This document shows, in pieces, positions 11,204-23,091 of a stretch of 64,000 nt of DNA (the stretch's first letter is position 1; the number at the start of each line of letters is the position of its first letter). The stretch comes from Flammula alnicola (taxonomy: Eukaryota; Basidiomycota; Agaricomycetes; Agaricales; Strophariaceae): contig JADNRV010000114.1 of NCBI GenBank assembly GCA_015499995.1, forward strand, positions 1 through 64,000, read 5' to 3'. Under the pieces are notes generated by a model that saw only the letters and a list, made by a program, of their open reading frames with translations, was not told the origin of the DNA and did not search any database. Both the position numbers and the translations under genes were made by a program.

Positions 11204-12546
11204 TCATCCGACTCCAGCCTGGGGCCGATTGAACGCAAACGCACTAGGGTTGTCGCTCAAAAATTTCTCAAGACCCCATACTAGGTACGGGGCCCTGTGA
11301 GGTAGCATCAAGAGCTTGGGGCACTTGAAAATATGTGCACGAGTCTGTGGATATTTCCCGCACACGCACCGAGAGCCAACGGGTCGTCGATTTTGAACCG
11401 CTCGTAGTACGAGCCGATCGGAGCATGATTCGTTATTACACGGCACATGCGGGCGAACAACTGAGAGTTGCGGCCGCCGACTTCAAGCCACGGCCCACCG
11501 CGAACGGGGTCGGACGGAGAGGATTACCCTTTAGATCCTCTAACTCCAAGAAATTGGAGCCAAGTAAATTGGGAACCTCGTCGACCTCTGTCGACCAGGC
11601 GTCCCGCGCTACAGTGTCGGCTTTGTTCTTAAGCCAAGCGATAGATGAAGGGGTGTTCGGTGTAACAGGTACACCCGGAAACCCAAGGACGAGGTCATGA
11701 GCCTCTTGATGAATGTCCCACTCCATATTGGAGGGAGACTCTGCAAAAACGACTTTCCGGTTCCCACCACCTCGGAACCATCGTTCAAGTGTCCTACATA
11801 CTATCAGAGATGAACCCTGATGAGAATGTGGGGAAGGATCAACGGACATTCGAGCAGCATGCATCGAATCCGTGAATATGACTATCCTGGTGACGTCTCC
11901 GAACGCTACCATTGCGGAGATGGCCACCGAGATGGCATCGAGCTCAGCATCCGTGCTAATAGCTCGTCCGGACGAGTGACATCTGGCTAATACCAGAGCA
12001 CCCTGCCGTTTGATAACAATGCCGTTGGCGGCCTGCCAGGGCCCCGGAGGGACCGAGCCGTCGACACCAGCATATGCGGTACCTGGCTCATCGTCACACT
12101 TTTCGATGAGTTTGTCCAGTATGATTTTCCACGCAGCATCAGGGTCTTCGGCCCTGCTGATACGGGGTTTAGCCATCCACGTAAACCGGCTTGAATGCCG
12201 GTCCATTAGACGATATCCAGGCCTGGCGTCTGGAGCAAAAGGCTCCAGTTCCTCCAGACCAGCGGGGTGGAACAATGCATTGCCCACAAGTCCGCCACGC
12301 AACTTTTCACGTTGACGCTCGGTAAAATTCTCGATCGCCATTTTGTGAGGAACGGCTCTCTTAAGTAAAGGTCCAGCCATAAATGACCGGACCGGGTGAG
12401 TATCAGACAAGAGAGAAATCCGAGCAACTGCCCGAGAGTTCAACCTGTCCAAAAGTAAGGGCATGGGCAGAAGGCCGGCAAGGGCCTCGACGCCATACGA
12501 GGGAGAAGTGCAGAAGCACCCAGTGATCCAAAGCCCAGCTTACGCT
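11204..12546 (-). pseudogene. LINE L6 RNase H and C-terminal tail
   Basis: After the frameshift near 12547, a 342-codon open frame (11436-12464) carries the linker FMAGPLLKRAVPHKM and RNase H with the catalytic pattern AGVDGS, TDAELDAI, IFTDS. Near 11510 a G is missing from a ggggg run, which shifts the frame out before the Cys/His tail. The tail (CVCGKYPQTRAHIFKC) is found in 11204-11446, also with a missing C near 11368. All three lesions fall in short homopolymers. Confidence 0.7.
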
Positions 12547-14800
12547 GAACGTTGGTGAGTTGCGCAACAAGCCCCTTGTTCCGGGCCTTGCGGAAATACC
12601 ACATGCGGTAACCATAAGTAATTATGGGGATAACGCACGTGCGGTAGAGGAGGCGCTTAAGGTGCGGCGGCAACCCTCTGGTAGAAGACCCCAGCATTCG
12701 CATCGAGACGACCGACGTGAATCCTTTGGTGGAATAGTATCTCACATGCTCCTTGAAAGTGAGCTTGCGATCAAAGTAAAACCCAAGATATCGCCAGAAC
12801 GGCTTAGGCTTGAGCCATTTGCCTGCAGTGTAGGGTTCTTCACCCAAGTCAATGGCAGGATTATAAACTGAAGACGTGTTGTCGAAGTGAAAAATCTCCG
12901 ACTTCGCGTGCTCAAGAGCGAGAGCGAACTTGGTAAAAAGCTCAAATATAATCTTGTACGCCTTACGAAGGTTCACAACATTGGGATCGAGTCCGGTCTC
13001 CTGAGAAATCAGGGTACCATCATCAACATATGACAGAAGGTCAACCGCAAGATGAATCTCACGGCACCTCTTGTAGAAAAGACGCATGATAGGCGCCAAG
13101 TAAATAGCCGACAAGACAGGGGACAGGGCAGATCCCTGTCCCACGCCCACATCTGCCTGCAGAGGGTCTGACAGGAAGGAATTCCACGCATACTGCGTCT
13201 TCCTTTCTACCAGATAAGAACTGAAAAACTTGACCACCAGCGGTGGAAAGCCAAGCTTCCGGAGAATGATCACGAGAACCTCGTGATTAAGAGAAGGAAA
13301 GAACTGAGCAAGGTCAAAGGCAAGGACGCTAGCCCTCAACCCTCTAGCCCACCCAGCCCTCACCATGTGTGTCAAAAACAGACCCGCATCCTCGGTGAAG
13401 CGTCCCCTGACGCCTCCAACCTGGTTCGGGTGAAATATATCCTGTCCGACAGCATCGAACTGGATGCGATTCGAGATCATCTTCTCGATGAGTTTCCCCA
13501 CAGTGTTCAGAAGCACAATAGGCCTGAACGCCTTGGGGGTAGAGTACGAGGGCTTGCCGGGTTTGGGGATAATAACCGACATAGATTCCTTAAAGGGAGA
13601 CAGCCAATGACCCACACGCATGCAGGCATTAGCAATCGAGATAAGGACCTCCACAGAGTGGGGGTCCCGACGTACAATCTTCTTCAGGTGGGACCAATTA
13701 ACATGATCTGGACCTGGAGAAGAAAGACCGGAACACGCAGAAAGAGCTTCCGTGAGTTCCAGCGGGGAAAAGGGAGCCCATTCCCGAACAGGAAGTTGCG
13801 GGATGGACTCCAAGAGAGCAGCATCGTATGTTCTATCCGACGCTGAATTGTATGTGCCATGTAGGGCATCCCACAGGGCAGGCAAATCATTGCAAGGCTC
13901 TCCACGGTACTGGATAGCCTCACTGGGAGGGAGCTTCCGTTGTTGGACCCAATTCATAAGGTCCCATGGTCGCTTATTAGTGCCCGCGATCTCTCCAATG
14001 TGATCATCGAAGAAAACACGTTTCGTTTCCCGGACTAACTTCCGAAAGGATTTCCAATTCTCGGGGGAGCGATCCCCACGAAACTTGAGCAGGGCGTCAG
14101 AGCACTCCTGGGTCCACCAGGGCTTCGAACGCTTAGTAATAGAGGTCTCTTTAGCATGGGCAGACCATGCCTCTGAGAAAATCTGCACCACTCCTTGAGC
14201 CGCAGTCTCAATCTGATCCTCGGTGGTCATCGGGGTCTTTGGGTCTATAGCCGCAAGTCCCGAAGTGATAGATTTAACGAAGGCCTCAACAGACTCCATA
14301 GGAAGAGACATCCGAACCGCCCCGTCAGGGGCGGGAAGGATGTCCAGTGTAGTATAAATCGGAATGTGGTCCGATCCAAGCTGGATGTCCGGGCATCAGA
14401 CAGTAGATTCGTTCACCACCTGATCGGGGGGAACAAAGGCAAGGTCAATCACCGTGCTGCGCTTGGTGCGATCTCTCGGAATGTGTGTGGGCCCAGGATT
14501 GCCAAAAGCGGCAATCTCGAGTCCAAGGATAGCTGCAGATTGTTGCAACGATAAGGCACACCCCTCCCGACGAACGGAACCAGGGTCCCAATCTGGAGAG
14601 TGCGCGTTGAAATCTCCCATCATCAAATGACAGCGGGGAAGATCACGATCGTGATCACGAAGCCAGTTAATAGCTCCATGATCGGAATCTGAATACACGT
14701 TCAGAAGGTAAAAGGAACTCTCACCCGATGAGAGCGAGAGTACCATGATGTCGGGATGATCAATAATATCCCTTCGTTGAGCCGGGCGATACCGGGCCAG
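12440..14800 (-). pseudogene. LINE L6 endonuclease-reverse transcriptase
   Basis: The endonuclease-like part includes GDFNAHSPDWD, STVIDLAF and LGSDHIPI, all hallmarks of the EEP fold used by LINEs. A TGA at 14396-14398 lies in frame between the last two. The RT then runs uninterrupted from 14311, with VIIPKPGKPSY, FDLAQFFPSLNHE, GVGQGSALSPVL and catalytic YVDD at 13019-13030. A 1-nt deletion near 12547 (gtaagc where other copies have gtaaagc) shifts the frame, so the last 30 residues of this open frame are spurious and RNase H is in another frame. Confidence 0.8.
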
Positions 14801-15253
14801 GGCAGAGTCTGCATCCCCGCTCAGCGCGGCTACCCTAGAAACTGCGCGCGCTGCGCTAGAAAGTTTATTCGGCCCACGATCCATTGCTTCTCGCCCTCGA
14901 CGACCGCTTCCGACTCGATTCCCCCTGAATAGACCACCCACACCCTCCATTCATCGTGTGCCAACACCGGATCCACGAATTAAGCCCCATCGTGCATTTA
15001 CATTGGAACTACCCATATACCCTACTCGTGCGTCTATGCCAGAGTCGCCGTTGTCATCATCTCTCCTACAAACACCACCGTCATCTAAGTCTCATGCATA
15101 CGCCCTTTCACCAATTGATGAATTCGGCATTGAACTCTTGCAACCAGAGTCCGTCGAGTCGTCATCGGTGCACCTTGACCCACCTTATGTCCCACCTCCA
15201 ATATATGTTCTGTTCTTGCATTGACCATTCAACCCTCCGAGTCTCCTTCTTTC

Positions 15254-15373
15254 ACGTCCTCTATGCCATCATCTCCCTTGAGCAACCAGGGTAACACCAC
15301 TGGAGCTTTTGTCACATCCTCTATGCCATCCTCTCCATTGAGCAACCAGGGTAACACCGCTGGAGCTTCTGTC
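15254..15373 (+). repeat. 60-bp tandem duplication in Gypsy ORF1
   Basis: Two 60-bp copies in a row encode the peptide SSMPSSPLSNQGNT twice with a few substitutions. The period is a multiple of three, so the frame is kept. Confidence 0.8.
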
Positions 15374-18238
15374 AAGTTGGAGGAATCCATGTCGCCATCT
15401 CTTTCGAGTTGCATGAGTAAAACCCCTCAAGTTCTTACCCTCACTCGAAGTGCGATAGCACTACCTGATATACAGGAGATCCTTAGGTCCAGTACATTAC
15501 AAAAGCCTGTCTCTAATAATAGTGACTCACCAAATATACCTAAAGCTTCCCCTTTGCTACTGTCTACCCCAATGAACAAGGCGAAGCATCTTCTTGACAC
15601 GCCACCTGGTCTAGCACCACCTAAGCGCCTTCGTCTTCACAATGCTATTCCAGCTACACCTTATACGTTCGATATTCGACCTCCAGCTCCCTATATACTA
15701 GCTTATGGCCCCTTCACTCCAATCGAAACTGGTTATCCACATTCCCTTCCCTTAACTCATGACTATCGCATATTCATGATGCATGCTGTCGGTGTCGACC
15801 CACATCGCCGATTTGCATACAGAAACCATAGCCTTTTCAACCATGCACCCCTTATCGTCACCCTTCCATCCTTATCTAATAACGACCTTTACTTCCCACT
15901 CCCTTCTATGCAACTCGAGTTTGTTGAAGATGTTATATCTCTTCTTAGAGGCCAACATTCCCAATGCAATGGTCTTCCTATCCCCCACGAACTTTTGACG
16001 TATCAGATGAAGTTCACTGTCGACAAAAACGCTGATCCTGTCTACCGATTCCCTCTTATCGAAAGCCTCTTCGCTCTTGCTGTGTTCTGGTTCGCAGAAG
16101 AACACTTCCCTGACTCAGACTCGGATGAACCTTCGCATTTGCATTACTTGCAGCGACAACCTGTTTACGATAACACCAGCTCGGACATGGACAACTTTCT
16201 CGACTCAGACTCTGATTCGTACTGGGACAGTCTTTCTACTTCGGAAACCCTCTCGAGCTCATCCTCTGATTCTCCAAAGCTTTCGCCATTAGAGCTGGAG
16301 TTTAAGGATGGAAAGGCGCCTGGTGGACTATTGTTCAATGAGTACGTTACAGTATCTCCTTCTGATACTCAAGCTAATCTATCTCAACCTCCTTCTAGCA
16401 ACCCGATTGTTGCAATCAAGTCCGAATCTCCACCTCCATCCCTTGATTATCCCTATGATTCCGATACCTTTGCTGAACATGAAGGTCATTCACTTGTCGT
16501 TGGCGTCATCGCTTATGGACCCTTCCCCCTTGTACCAACCTCCGAATCCTACTCTTCATCCCAACTACTCTTAGCTCACACCTATCGCGCACATTTCGTA
16601 TCTACGGACAAACTTGATGCTCGAGAAAACTTCATTTACGAAGGCGCTGATAGTCTCACATACCAACAAGACTTCAATCTCGATCTTCCTGCTCCTCTCA
16701 AAGATCCCTTACCTGCCGACTTCATGCTTTTCATCCAACGTTTCGAACAATATCTTCAGGGATATTCGCCAGAGAAATATGGAATTGAGCTACCACTTTC
16801 GGTTCTTGATGACCGAGAACTCTGTGGATACGACCAGACTGGAGAGCCTCTATACCGCTTCAAGGGCGCTGAGAAGCTTATCGCCACCGCTGTGTCTAGA
16901 ATTCGAAGCAAGAAGCTTCATCATCGCTTGCCTACCACTCCTCCTGATTACGGAGACCTCGTTCTTGCCAGCTACCCACTTATCAACCACGAAAACGATG
17001 TCGAGTTCGTTCCCCCACAAATCCCTTACCGCCGAGTCATCTTCTCTGATGATGAACCACGAGATGAACGTGACGATGGCAGTACCCTTTATTACTGCGG
17101 AATGCTTGGTCACCATGAGGCTTTTCGCTTCCACTACCATTGGCCTTCTCTTTATGACCCTCTTGTTAACCTGGCCTCTACCACGTTTGAACTTTTCCTA
17201 CTCCATGCCCATCCCCGAGATAAGAGACTCCCAGACGAGCCAACACCTGACTGGGACAGCCTTCTTTTCCCCCGGAAATTCCATGAAGTCTTTCCAGACC
17301 ACACTCTGACTTCGCTATTGGAGAGCGTTCGCGCTACTGACAAGAAATCTCCCAACCTCTGGGCTCATCGAATTCGACATCTTCTTTCATGTCGCAAATC
17401 CCTTGGACTTCTTCTTAACAGCATTGAAGATGTATTCATATGCATGGGATTTCCCCTGGACTTCGAGACTACATGTTACATCGATCCCTCAATACCCGTC
17501 TCAATTTTACCCATTCCTATATCCTCCAAACGTTTGAAGCCCATTATCTTACTGCTGCATATGAATTCTTTCTTCTTGAACATCACTCCACAATTGCTCG
17601 CTACATACTCAACATTCTCCATATGTTCTTTCCTCATCCCTTTTATCTCGCCTCTGTCGTGGAGAATATCTGTGTCATCATCGATCCTCCCAATGAGTCG
17701 ATCTCGATCCTCAAATCTGATGAGGAGCTCGACAGAGATGTCGAAATGTACCAAATGGATTGATACATTGATCGGTATGTCTGAAATCTTTCAATCTAGA
17801 TATCAGAAACTTATCCAGTATCAGTTTCCTTTACTAGATGCCTTCTTTTCTCACTCGATATCTTCCTTTCTTGCCTTTCTCTTACCCTCTATGCCTTTTC
17901 CCTTGAAACTAGAATCCTATGTCTATCCTCTCTACTCTGATTATCGAATTCTATCCTTTACCTCTAACTCTTTTTCATATGATCCCTTTTACCTAGATTT
18001 CTTTAACGCTTGGCCGTACATTTCCAGTTTTAAACCTATGTTTCAAATCTATCCTTTTAACTTTAGCTTGTTCACAAATATGGACACTTATGTTGATTAC
18101 GGATCACAACCTACTAGATATGTTGAGAATCCATCTTTTACTTCTGACTTTGATTCTAAATTAAGTCTTAAGTCTTCGGAAAGTCCTATTAAGCCAGAAC
18201 ACGATCAAATGAAATTATCAACCTTAACTAATCATTTA

Positions 18239-18360
18239 ATCATGTTCCCTGCGGATGCTGAATTGAAACTTAATTATTATAACTTAAACTCTATCATGTT
18301 CCCTGCGGACGCTGAATCAAAACTTAATTATTATGACTTAAACTCTATCATGTTCCCTGC
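18239..18360 (+). repeat. 54-bp tandem repeat at end of Gypsy ORF1
   Basis: Period 54 bp (18 codons), two full copies and a partial third, starting at 18239, 18293 and 18347. Each copy opens with atcatgttccctgcgg (IMFPA). The 15-mer tgttccctgcggatg within it recurs immediately before the 3' LTR at 26526-26540. Confidence 0.8.
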
Positions 18361-19579
18361 GCGCCTTCCAAATTATTCCTTCATTCTGAATTTAATATCT
18401 TCACCACCAGACATTAAACTATCATCCCTTCCTCAAACTCATGTTACTTTGAATCACTGGAAAAGAGAGAAGAAACTTGCAGGATTAACTACCCATCAAA
18501 TTATCTAATTCAAGTTCTTCCATCCAAAAAGGAAGAAATGGAACCAGACTGGAAATTATTCATAGACTTGGAAGACAATCTGCACAAAATTGAAACTCAA
18601 GTTGATTTCCATCTAGAAAATGATGATATATATATCCTTTGCCCCTTCCCTGATAAATCTGGGGAAGACAGTGCCTTATCATTCACCGCCTATAAGCGCG
18701 TTGATAAAAAGATCCATCCTGTATCAACTTCATTCCCTCCTGACTGTCATGTCACTTGCCAAATTCCAGAAGATCCCCTCTTAACTCTACCACCTCTACC
18801 ATTTCATCCACCCAATTTTGTGCCCACAACAAAAATCACTCATGAAAGAATGAAGGAATTAAAAGTAAACTCAAAAGGATTCCTGTGGCCTGAAGAAGAG
18901 AAACTATTCCAGAATATCATGGTACTTAATGAAGCTGGAATTGCTTTTGAAGATGCTGAACGCGGTACTTTAAAAGAATCTTACTTCTCACCTTACGTCA
19001 TCCCAACTGTCAACCATACCCCTTGGGAATACAAAAATATCCCCATACCACCAGGAATTATGCCCAAAGTAATGGAAGTATTCAAGCTCAAAATAGGAGC
19101 TGGAGTATATGAACAAAGCCAATCTTCATACCGATCACGATGGTTTGTGGTACTAAAGAAGAATGGAAAACTTCAGATTGTTCATGATCTTCAACCACTA
19201 AACAAAATTACTATTCGAGATGCAGAAATGCTTCCTATAGTTGATGATTTTGTTGAAGGATTCGCAGGACACCAATGCTATACAGTATTTGATTTATTTT
19301 GGGGTTTCGATGCTAGAAAGATTCACCCAAGAAGCAGAGAGCTTACTGCATTCATGACCCCATTAGGACTGCTTCAGATAACCTCCTTACCCACCGGATT
19401 TACCAACTCGCCCGCCGAATTTCAGAAATGCATGGTCATGGTACTTCAAGATGAAATGCCACATGTAGCCAATATATTCATTGATGATCTCCCAATAAAA
19501 GGACCGAAAACAATGTACCTGGATTCTGATGGACAACCAGAAGTTTTGAAAGAGAACCCTGGAATTCATTGCTTTATTT

Positions 19580-20557
19580 GAGGTCTTTATTGTCCTCCAC
19601 TGATTCCTACCGGAATCCTGCGGAATCCGGTCATTCCGGAGGAATAATTTTCAGGTCATTTTGGCTGAGAGGCCAGCCAAAATGTGAAATTTCATTCCGG
19701 GGGAATGCAGACCGGAATGAGCTGCAACCGGAATACCCAACAGGAATGGCCGGAATGGAATGGCCACCGGAATCTGGTTATTTCCAAAAAAGGAAATATG
19801 GTTATTTTTAGCAACAACGTGAAAATATCACACTATTACATAAAATGACATCAAAATAAAACTGTGGGACCTATTTCTAATCCAGATATTCCATATTTAG
19901 CAAGTGCAATTTTCAAAACCGCCGGCTTCGGGCGAGTTTTTTGTGTTTTTCTCAATGATGAAAGCAGCTAGTCACATGATTTTGATATATTTGTGATTCT
20001 GGAAGCATGCTCTACAGTTACTTTTTTTGGCAAAAAGTTCCCACGGTCCCCAAAACAGACCAAATAAGGTGATTTCAGTTACCCGAGTGAGATGACATAT
20101 ACATATTTGTAATCTCCTTAAAATTCTGAATCTGATGGTACCCCATTGACCCTGAATCTCTCAGAATTGGTTATGCAATCTACAAATATATTATAGATAG
20201 ATAGGGTATGTAGTCTGATGTTTTTGGTAGGTTAGCAACAGTTCTCTGGTCTAATGGTTAAATGGTCTGGGATATTAGCTACTGGATTTCTTCCAGGGCT
20301 CTGGGTTCAATTCCTGAAAGATGCAAAATCTTTGAGTGATATTTTTCTACGAGTTCTGTCTAAGTCCACCAAGTTGAAGTCCTAACCGGAATTTTGGTCA
20401 TTCCTGTGGATTCCGGTCAGGATTCCTGCGGAATTGAGTCCATTCCTGCGGATTCCGGTCCATTCCTGCGGATTCCGGTCCATTCCTGCGGATTCCGGTC
20501 TATTCCTCCGGAATTCGGTCATTCCAGGAGGAATCAGTGGAGGAATGAAAAGTATTG
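19580..20557 (+). mobile_element. M1: short TIR element, 8-bp TSD, GGAAT-type subterminal repeats
   Basis: Inserted in Gypsy pol with TSD ctttattt (19572-19579 and 20558-20565). The left end reads GAGGTCTTTATTGTCC and the right end, reverse-complemented, CAATACTTTTCATTCC. Both ends carry clustered attcc/ggaat repeats (19605-19780 and 20388-20545). The core includes segments shared with M2-M4, such as attccatatttagcaag and ctgaatctgatggtacccc. No coding capacity is visible. Because attg also precedes both TSD copies, a longer TSD cannot be excluded here, but M2-M4 fix it at 8 bp. Confidence 0.8.
20238..20322 (+). other. tRNA-like segment inside M1
   Basis: Contains an A-box-like tggtctaatggttaaatgg and a B-box-like gggttcaattcct about 50 bp apart, the spacing of internal RNA polymerase III promoters. 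The stems do not fold into a convincing tRNA, so it looks like a decayed tRNA-derived module. The same segment occurs in M3 and M4. Confidence 0.5.
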
Positions 20558-23091
20558 CTTTATTTGGGAACATGCTCAAGATGTACATCGAGTTATGCAT
20601 CGTGTCAGTTGTGCAGGAGCTACATTTGCTTCCAACAAAGCCCAGATTTGTTTACCTGAAGTTCTTATTATCGGTCAACAGTGCAATGCAGATGGAAGAG
20701 CACCAGATACTGAGAAAGTATCCAAAATACTCAGCTGGCCACCCCTATCAACACCCAAAGAAGTTCGGCAATTTCTCGGCCTATGTGGAACTGTGCAAAT
20801 CTGGATTCCAAATTATTCCCAAATTGTCCAACCCCTTACTGAATTATACCATATTGGGAAAAAATTTATATGGGATGAACGCCGCCAGGCTGCATTTTCA
20901 AGAATCAAGGAATTGATAACATCTGCTCCCGCTCTTCATCCTATTGATTACACTTCTGACAATCCTGTAATCCTTTCAGTTGATTCAAGCAATGAAGCTG
21001 CTGGCATGATACTGTCCCAAATAGATAATGAAGGACGCTGTCGACCAGCACAATATGGATCAATCCCCATGAGTGAAAGAGAGTCCAGATATTCACAGCC
21101 CAAGCTAGAATTATTTGGATTATATAAAGCTCTAAGAAAATGGCGATTGTACATTATTGGGATAACCAACCTTCATATTGAAGTTGATGCACAATATATC
21201 AAAGGAATGCTAAATGAACCAGACTTGCAACCAAATGCAGCTATAAATCGATGGATTCAAGGGATCCTAATGTTTGATTTTAAACTCATACATGTCCCTG
21301 CAGAGAAACATAAAGGACCTGATGCTCTTTCACAAAGACCTTTAGCTCAAGGAGAAATTGCTGAAGATGATGACGATTCTTGGCTAGATGACATTGCCTT
21401 ATTAACCCTGCTTCCTTATCAAAACTTTCCCCCATTTCCAACACACCTTACATCCCAAAATCCTCTCTCTAATACATTTAATCCCAACCTCCCTGTAATC
21501 TATTCTGCTCGAGCAACTCAAGATAAATTGCTCCGAGATATTCGCCAATTTTTATCAACCTTAGAATCACCTATAATCAACAATGTACAAGCCAAATGTC
21601 GATTCCTTTCCAAAGCCATGGAGTTTTTCATCAAAGACACAAAGTTATATAAGAGAAATGGAAGCCGATCACCTCTCTTAGTCATATTTGATGGAAAACA
21701 AAAGCAATCGATTCTAATGCATGCCCATGAAAACCTTGGACATCGAGGTATTCAGACTGTCTATGAAGTTATTCGTAACCGTTTCTATTGGCCTCACATA
21801 AGAGCAGATGTTCACCATCATGTCTGTTCCTGTCATGAATGCCAAGTACAAAGTCTAAAGAGACTGGAAGTGCCATTAACTATTTCAGCACCCACTAGAT
21901 TATTCTTTAAAGTCTATATTGACATCATGCACATGCCAAAGATTGACAATTACAGATATATTGTCACCGCCAAAGATGATCTTTCAGGAACCTGTGAGGC
22001 ACAACCACTTCGGATTGCCAATGCTAAAAATTTGGCTAACTTCTTCTGGAACTTTATTTACTGCCGATATGGAGCTCCACTCAAAGTTGTAACTGACAAT
22101 GGACCAGAAGTCAAACAAGCATTCGATAAACTTCTAAAGCGCATGAACATCCCTCAAATACGCATAACACCCTACAATCATCATGCAAACGGAGTAGTAG
22201 AACGCGGCCACTTTATTCTTAGAAAAGCTATTATTAAAGCTTGCCAAGGAGACCTACGCAAATGGCCTGATCGCGTAGCGGAAGTAGTTTTCGCCGACTG
22301 CGTCACTAGAAGCCGAGTAACCGGATTTTCCCCATTCCAACTTCTTCATGCCACAGAACCGATCTTACCATTAGATCTTGCAGAAGCTACCTTTTTAGTT
22401 GAAGAATTTAAAGCAGGGATCTCAACATCAGATCTCTTGGCTCTTCGATCACGACAGATTGCCAAACATCCTGAAGACATTGCATGAGCTGCGGCAACAC
22501 TAAAGAAAGCGCGATTTGCATCTAAAGAACAATTTGAGAAGCGATTCAGAAAGCGTATGGTAAGAAATACATACCAGCCAGGAGAATTAATACTGGTTCG
22601 GAATACGGCTATTGAAATGTCACATGATAGGAAGCATAAACCACGATATTTGGGACCTTACGAGGTATACCAAACCACCAAAGGAGGGAATTATAAACTA
22701 CGAGAACTCGATGGAACACCACTAAGAAACACCTATGGTGCTTTTCGCCTACTACCTTACATTACGCGAAAGCATGCATTTATGCGTGAGAATCTACAGG
22801 AAGACTCAGGAACAGAATCGGGCTCAGATAATCTCGATCACTCAGATTAGCGTTCCAAGAAAGGACAGTCAGAGGAAAATAACCGCAACTAAAAGATTGA
22901 CGAAGCATGTAAAAAATCCATACATCTTTTCTCTCTATAACAAAATGTCCAGTCGCTCCTCATTCATACTACGCGCCCAGGAAACCCTTCCATTAGACTC
23001 TTACTACATACCGAATAGCCAATTCTCGCTTGACCATTCCGTCCCTGCCTCCCACAATGACAACTCATTCAATTACCCTTCAGTCATCGCG

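Larger units (their letters stand above)
10661..14800 (-). mobile_element. LINE copy L6, longest copy, with endonuclease
   Basis: Begins with poly(T) at 10661-10693 and extends 4.1 kb in minus orientation through the 3' UTR, ORF2 C-terminus, RNase H, RT and most of an apurinic-type endonuclease domain, ending at 14800 where host ORF1 resumes after the TSD. Order along the protein is endonuclease, RT, RNase H, Cys/His tail, the Tad1-like arrangement. It is the best guide to ORF2 in this window, though it lacks the first part of the endonuclease and any ORF1. Confidence 0.85.
7746..18508 (+). pseudogene. Gypsy ORF1: long repeat-bearing protein, interrupted by LINEs L5/L6
   Basis: One frame runs from 7746 to 9397, is interrupted by the L5/L6 insert (9398-14800) and resumes in the same frame at 14816. 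It continues to a stop at 15222, after which a second long open frame (15221-18508) carries the protein on by frameshift or intron. TGA stops occur at 7974 and 8427. The N-terminal part has degenerate repeats with SDAAEG and LDK cores. A candidate intron (GT...CTAAC...CAG) lies at 8850-8897. The C-terminal part holds divergent copies of a roughly 200-residue unit beginning AYGPF, with FVEDVI and YRF motifs. I see no zinc knuckle or DSG/DTG protease motif. By position it is the gag-equivalent; the function is unrecognised. Confidence 0.55.
18538..22850 (+). pseudogene. Gypsy pol: reverse transcriptase, RNase H, integrase; interrupted by M1
   Basis: First part (18538-19579) has the Ty3/Gypsy RT with RSRWFVVLKKNGK, LQPLNKITIRD, LPTGFTNSPAEFQ and the catalytic FIDD at 19477-19488. 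Element M1 (19580-20557) splits the motif GIHCF-IWEHAQDVHRV; removing it and one 8-bp TSD restores the frame. The second part carries RNase H (SVDSSNEAAGMIL, the HVPAEKHKGPDALSQ tail), integrase zinc residues (HENLGHRG ... CSCHEC), DDE core residues (YIDIM, VTDNGPE, VVERGH) and a GPY/F-like end (RYLGPYEVY). A TGA at 22485-22487 interrupts between integrase core and GPY/F region. I see no aspartic protease motif at its N-terminus, which is unusual for pol. Confidence 0.85.

Noticed and set aside
12010..12315. Plus-strand open frame within LINE L6, and similar antisense frames in L2, L4, L5, L7, L8
   Set aside because: They recur antisense to RNase H in every copy and follow from the codon pattern of the sense strand; no independent family features.
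10660..14800. L6 as a normal nested insertion into L5
   Set aside because: No L5 sequence or second TSD follows L6; the single outer TSD fits one compound insertion better.
19567..19580. A 13-bp TSD (attgctttatttg) for M1
   Set aside because: The three related elements have exactly 8-bp TSDs and M1 ends align with theirs when the TSD is ctttattt; the extra matching bases are part of the element ends or chance.
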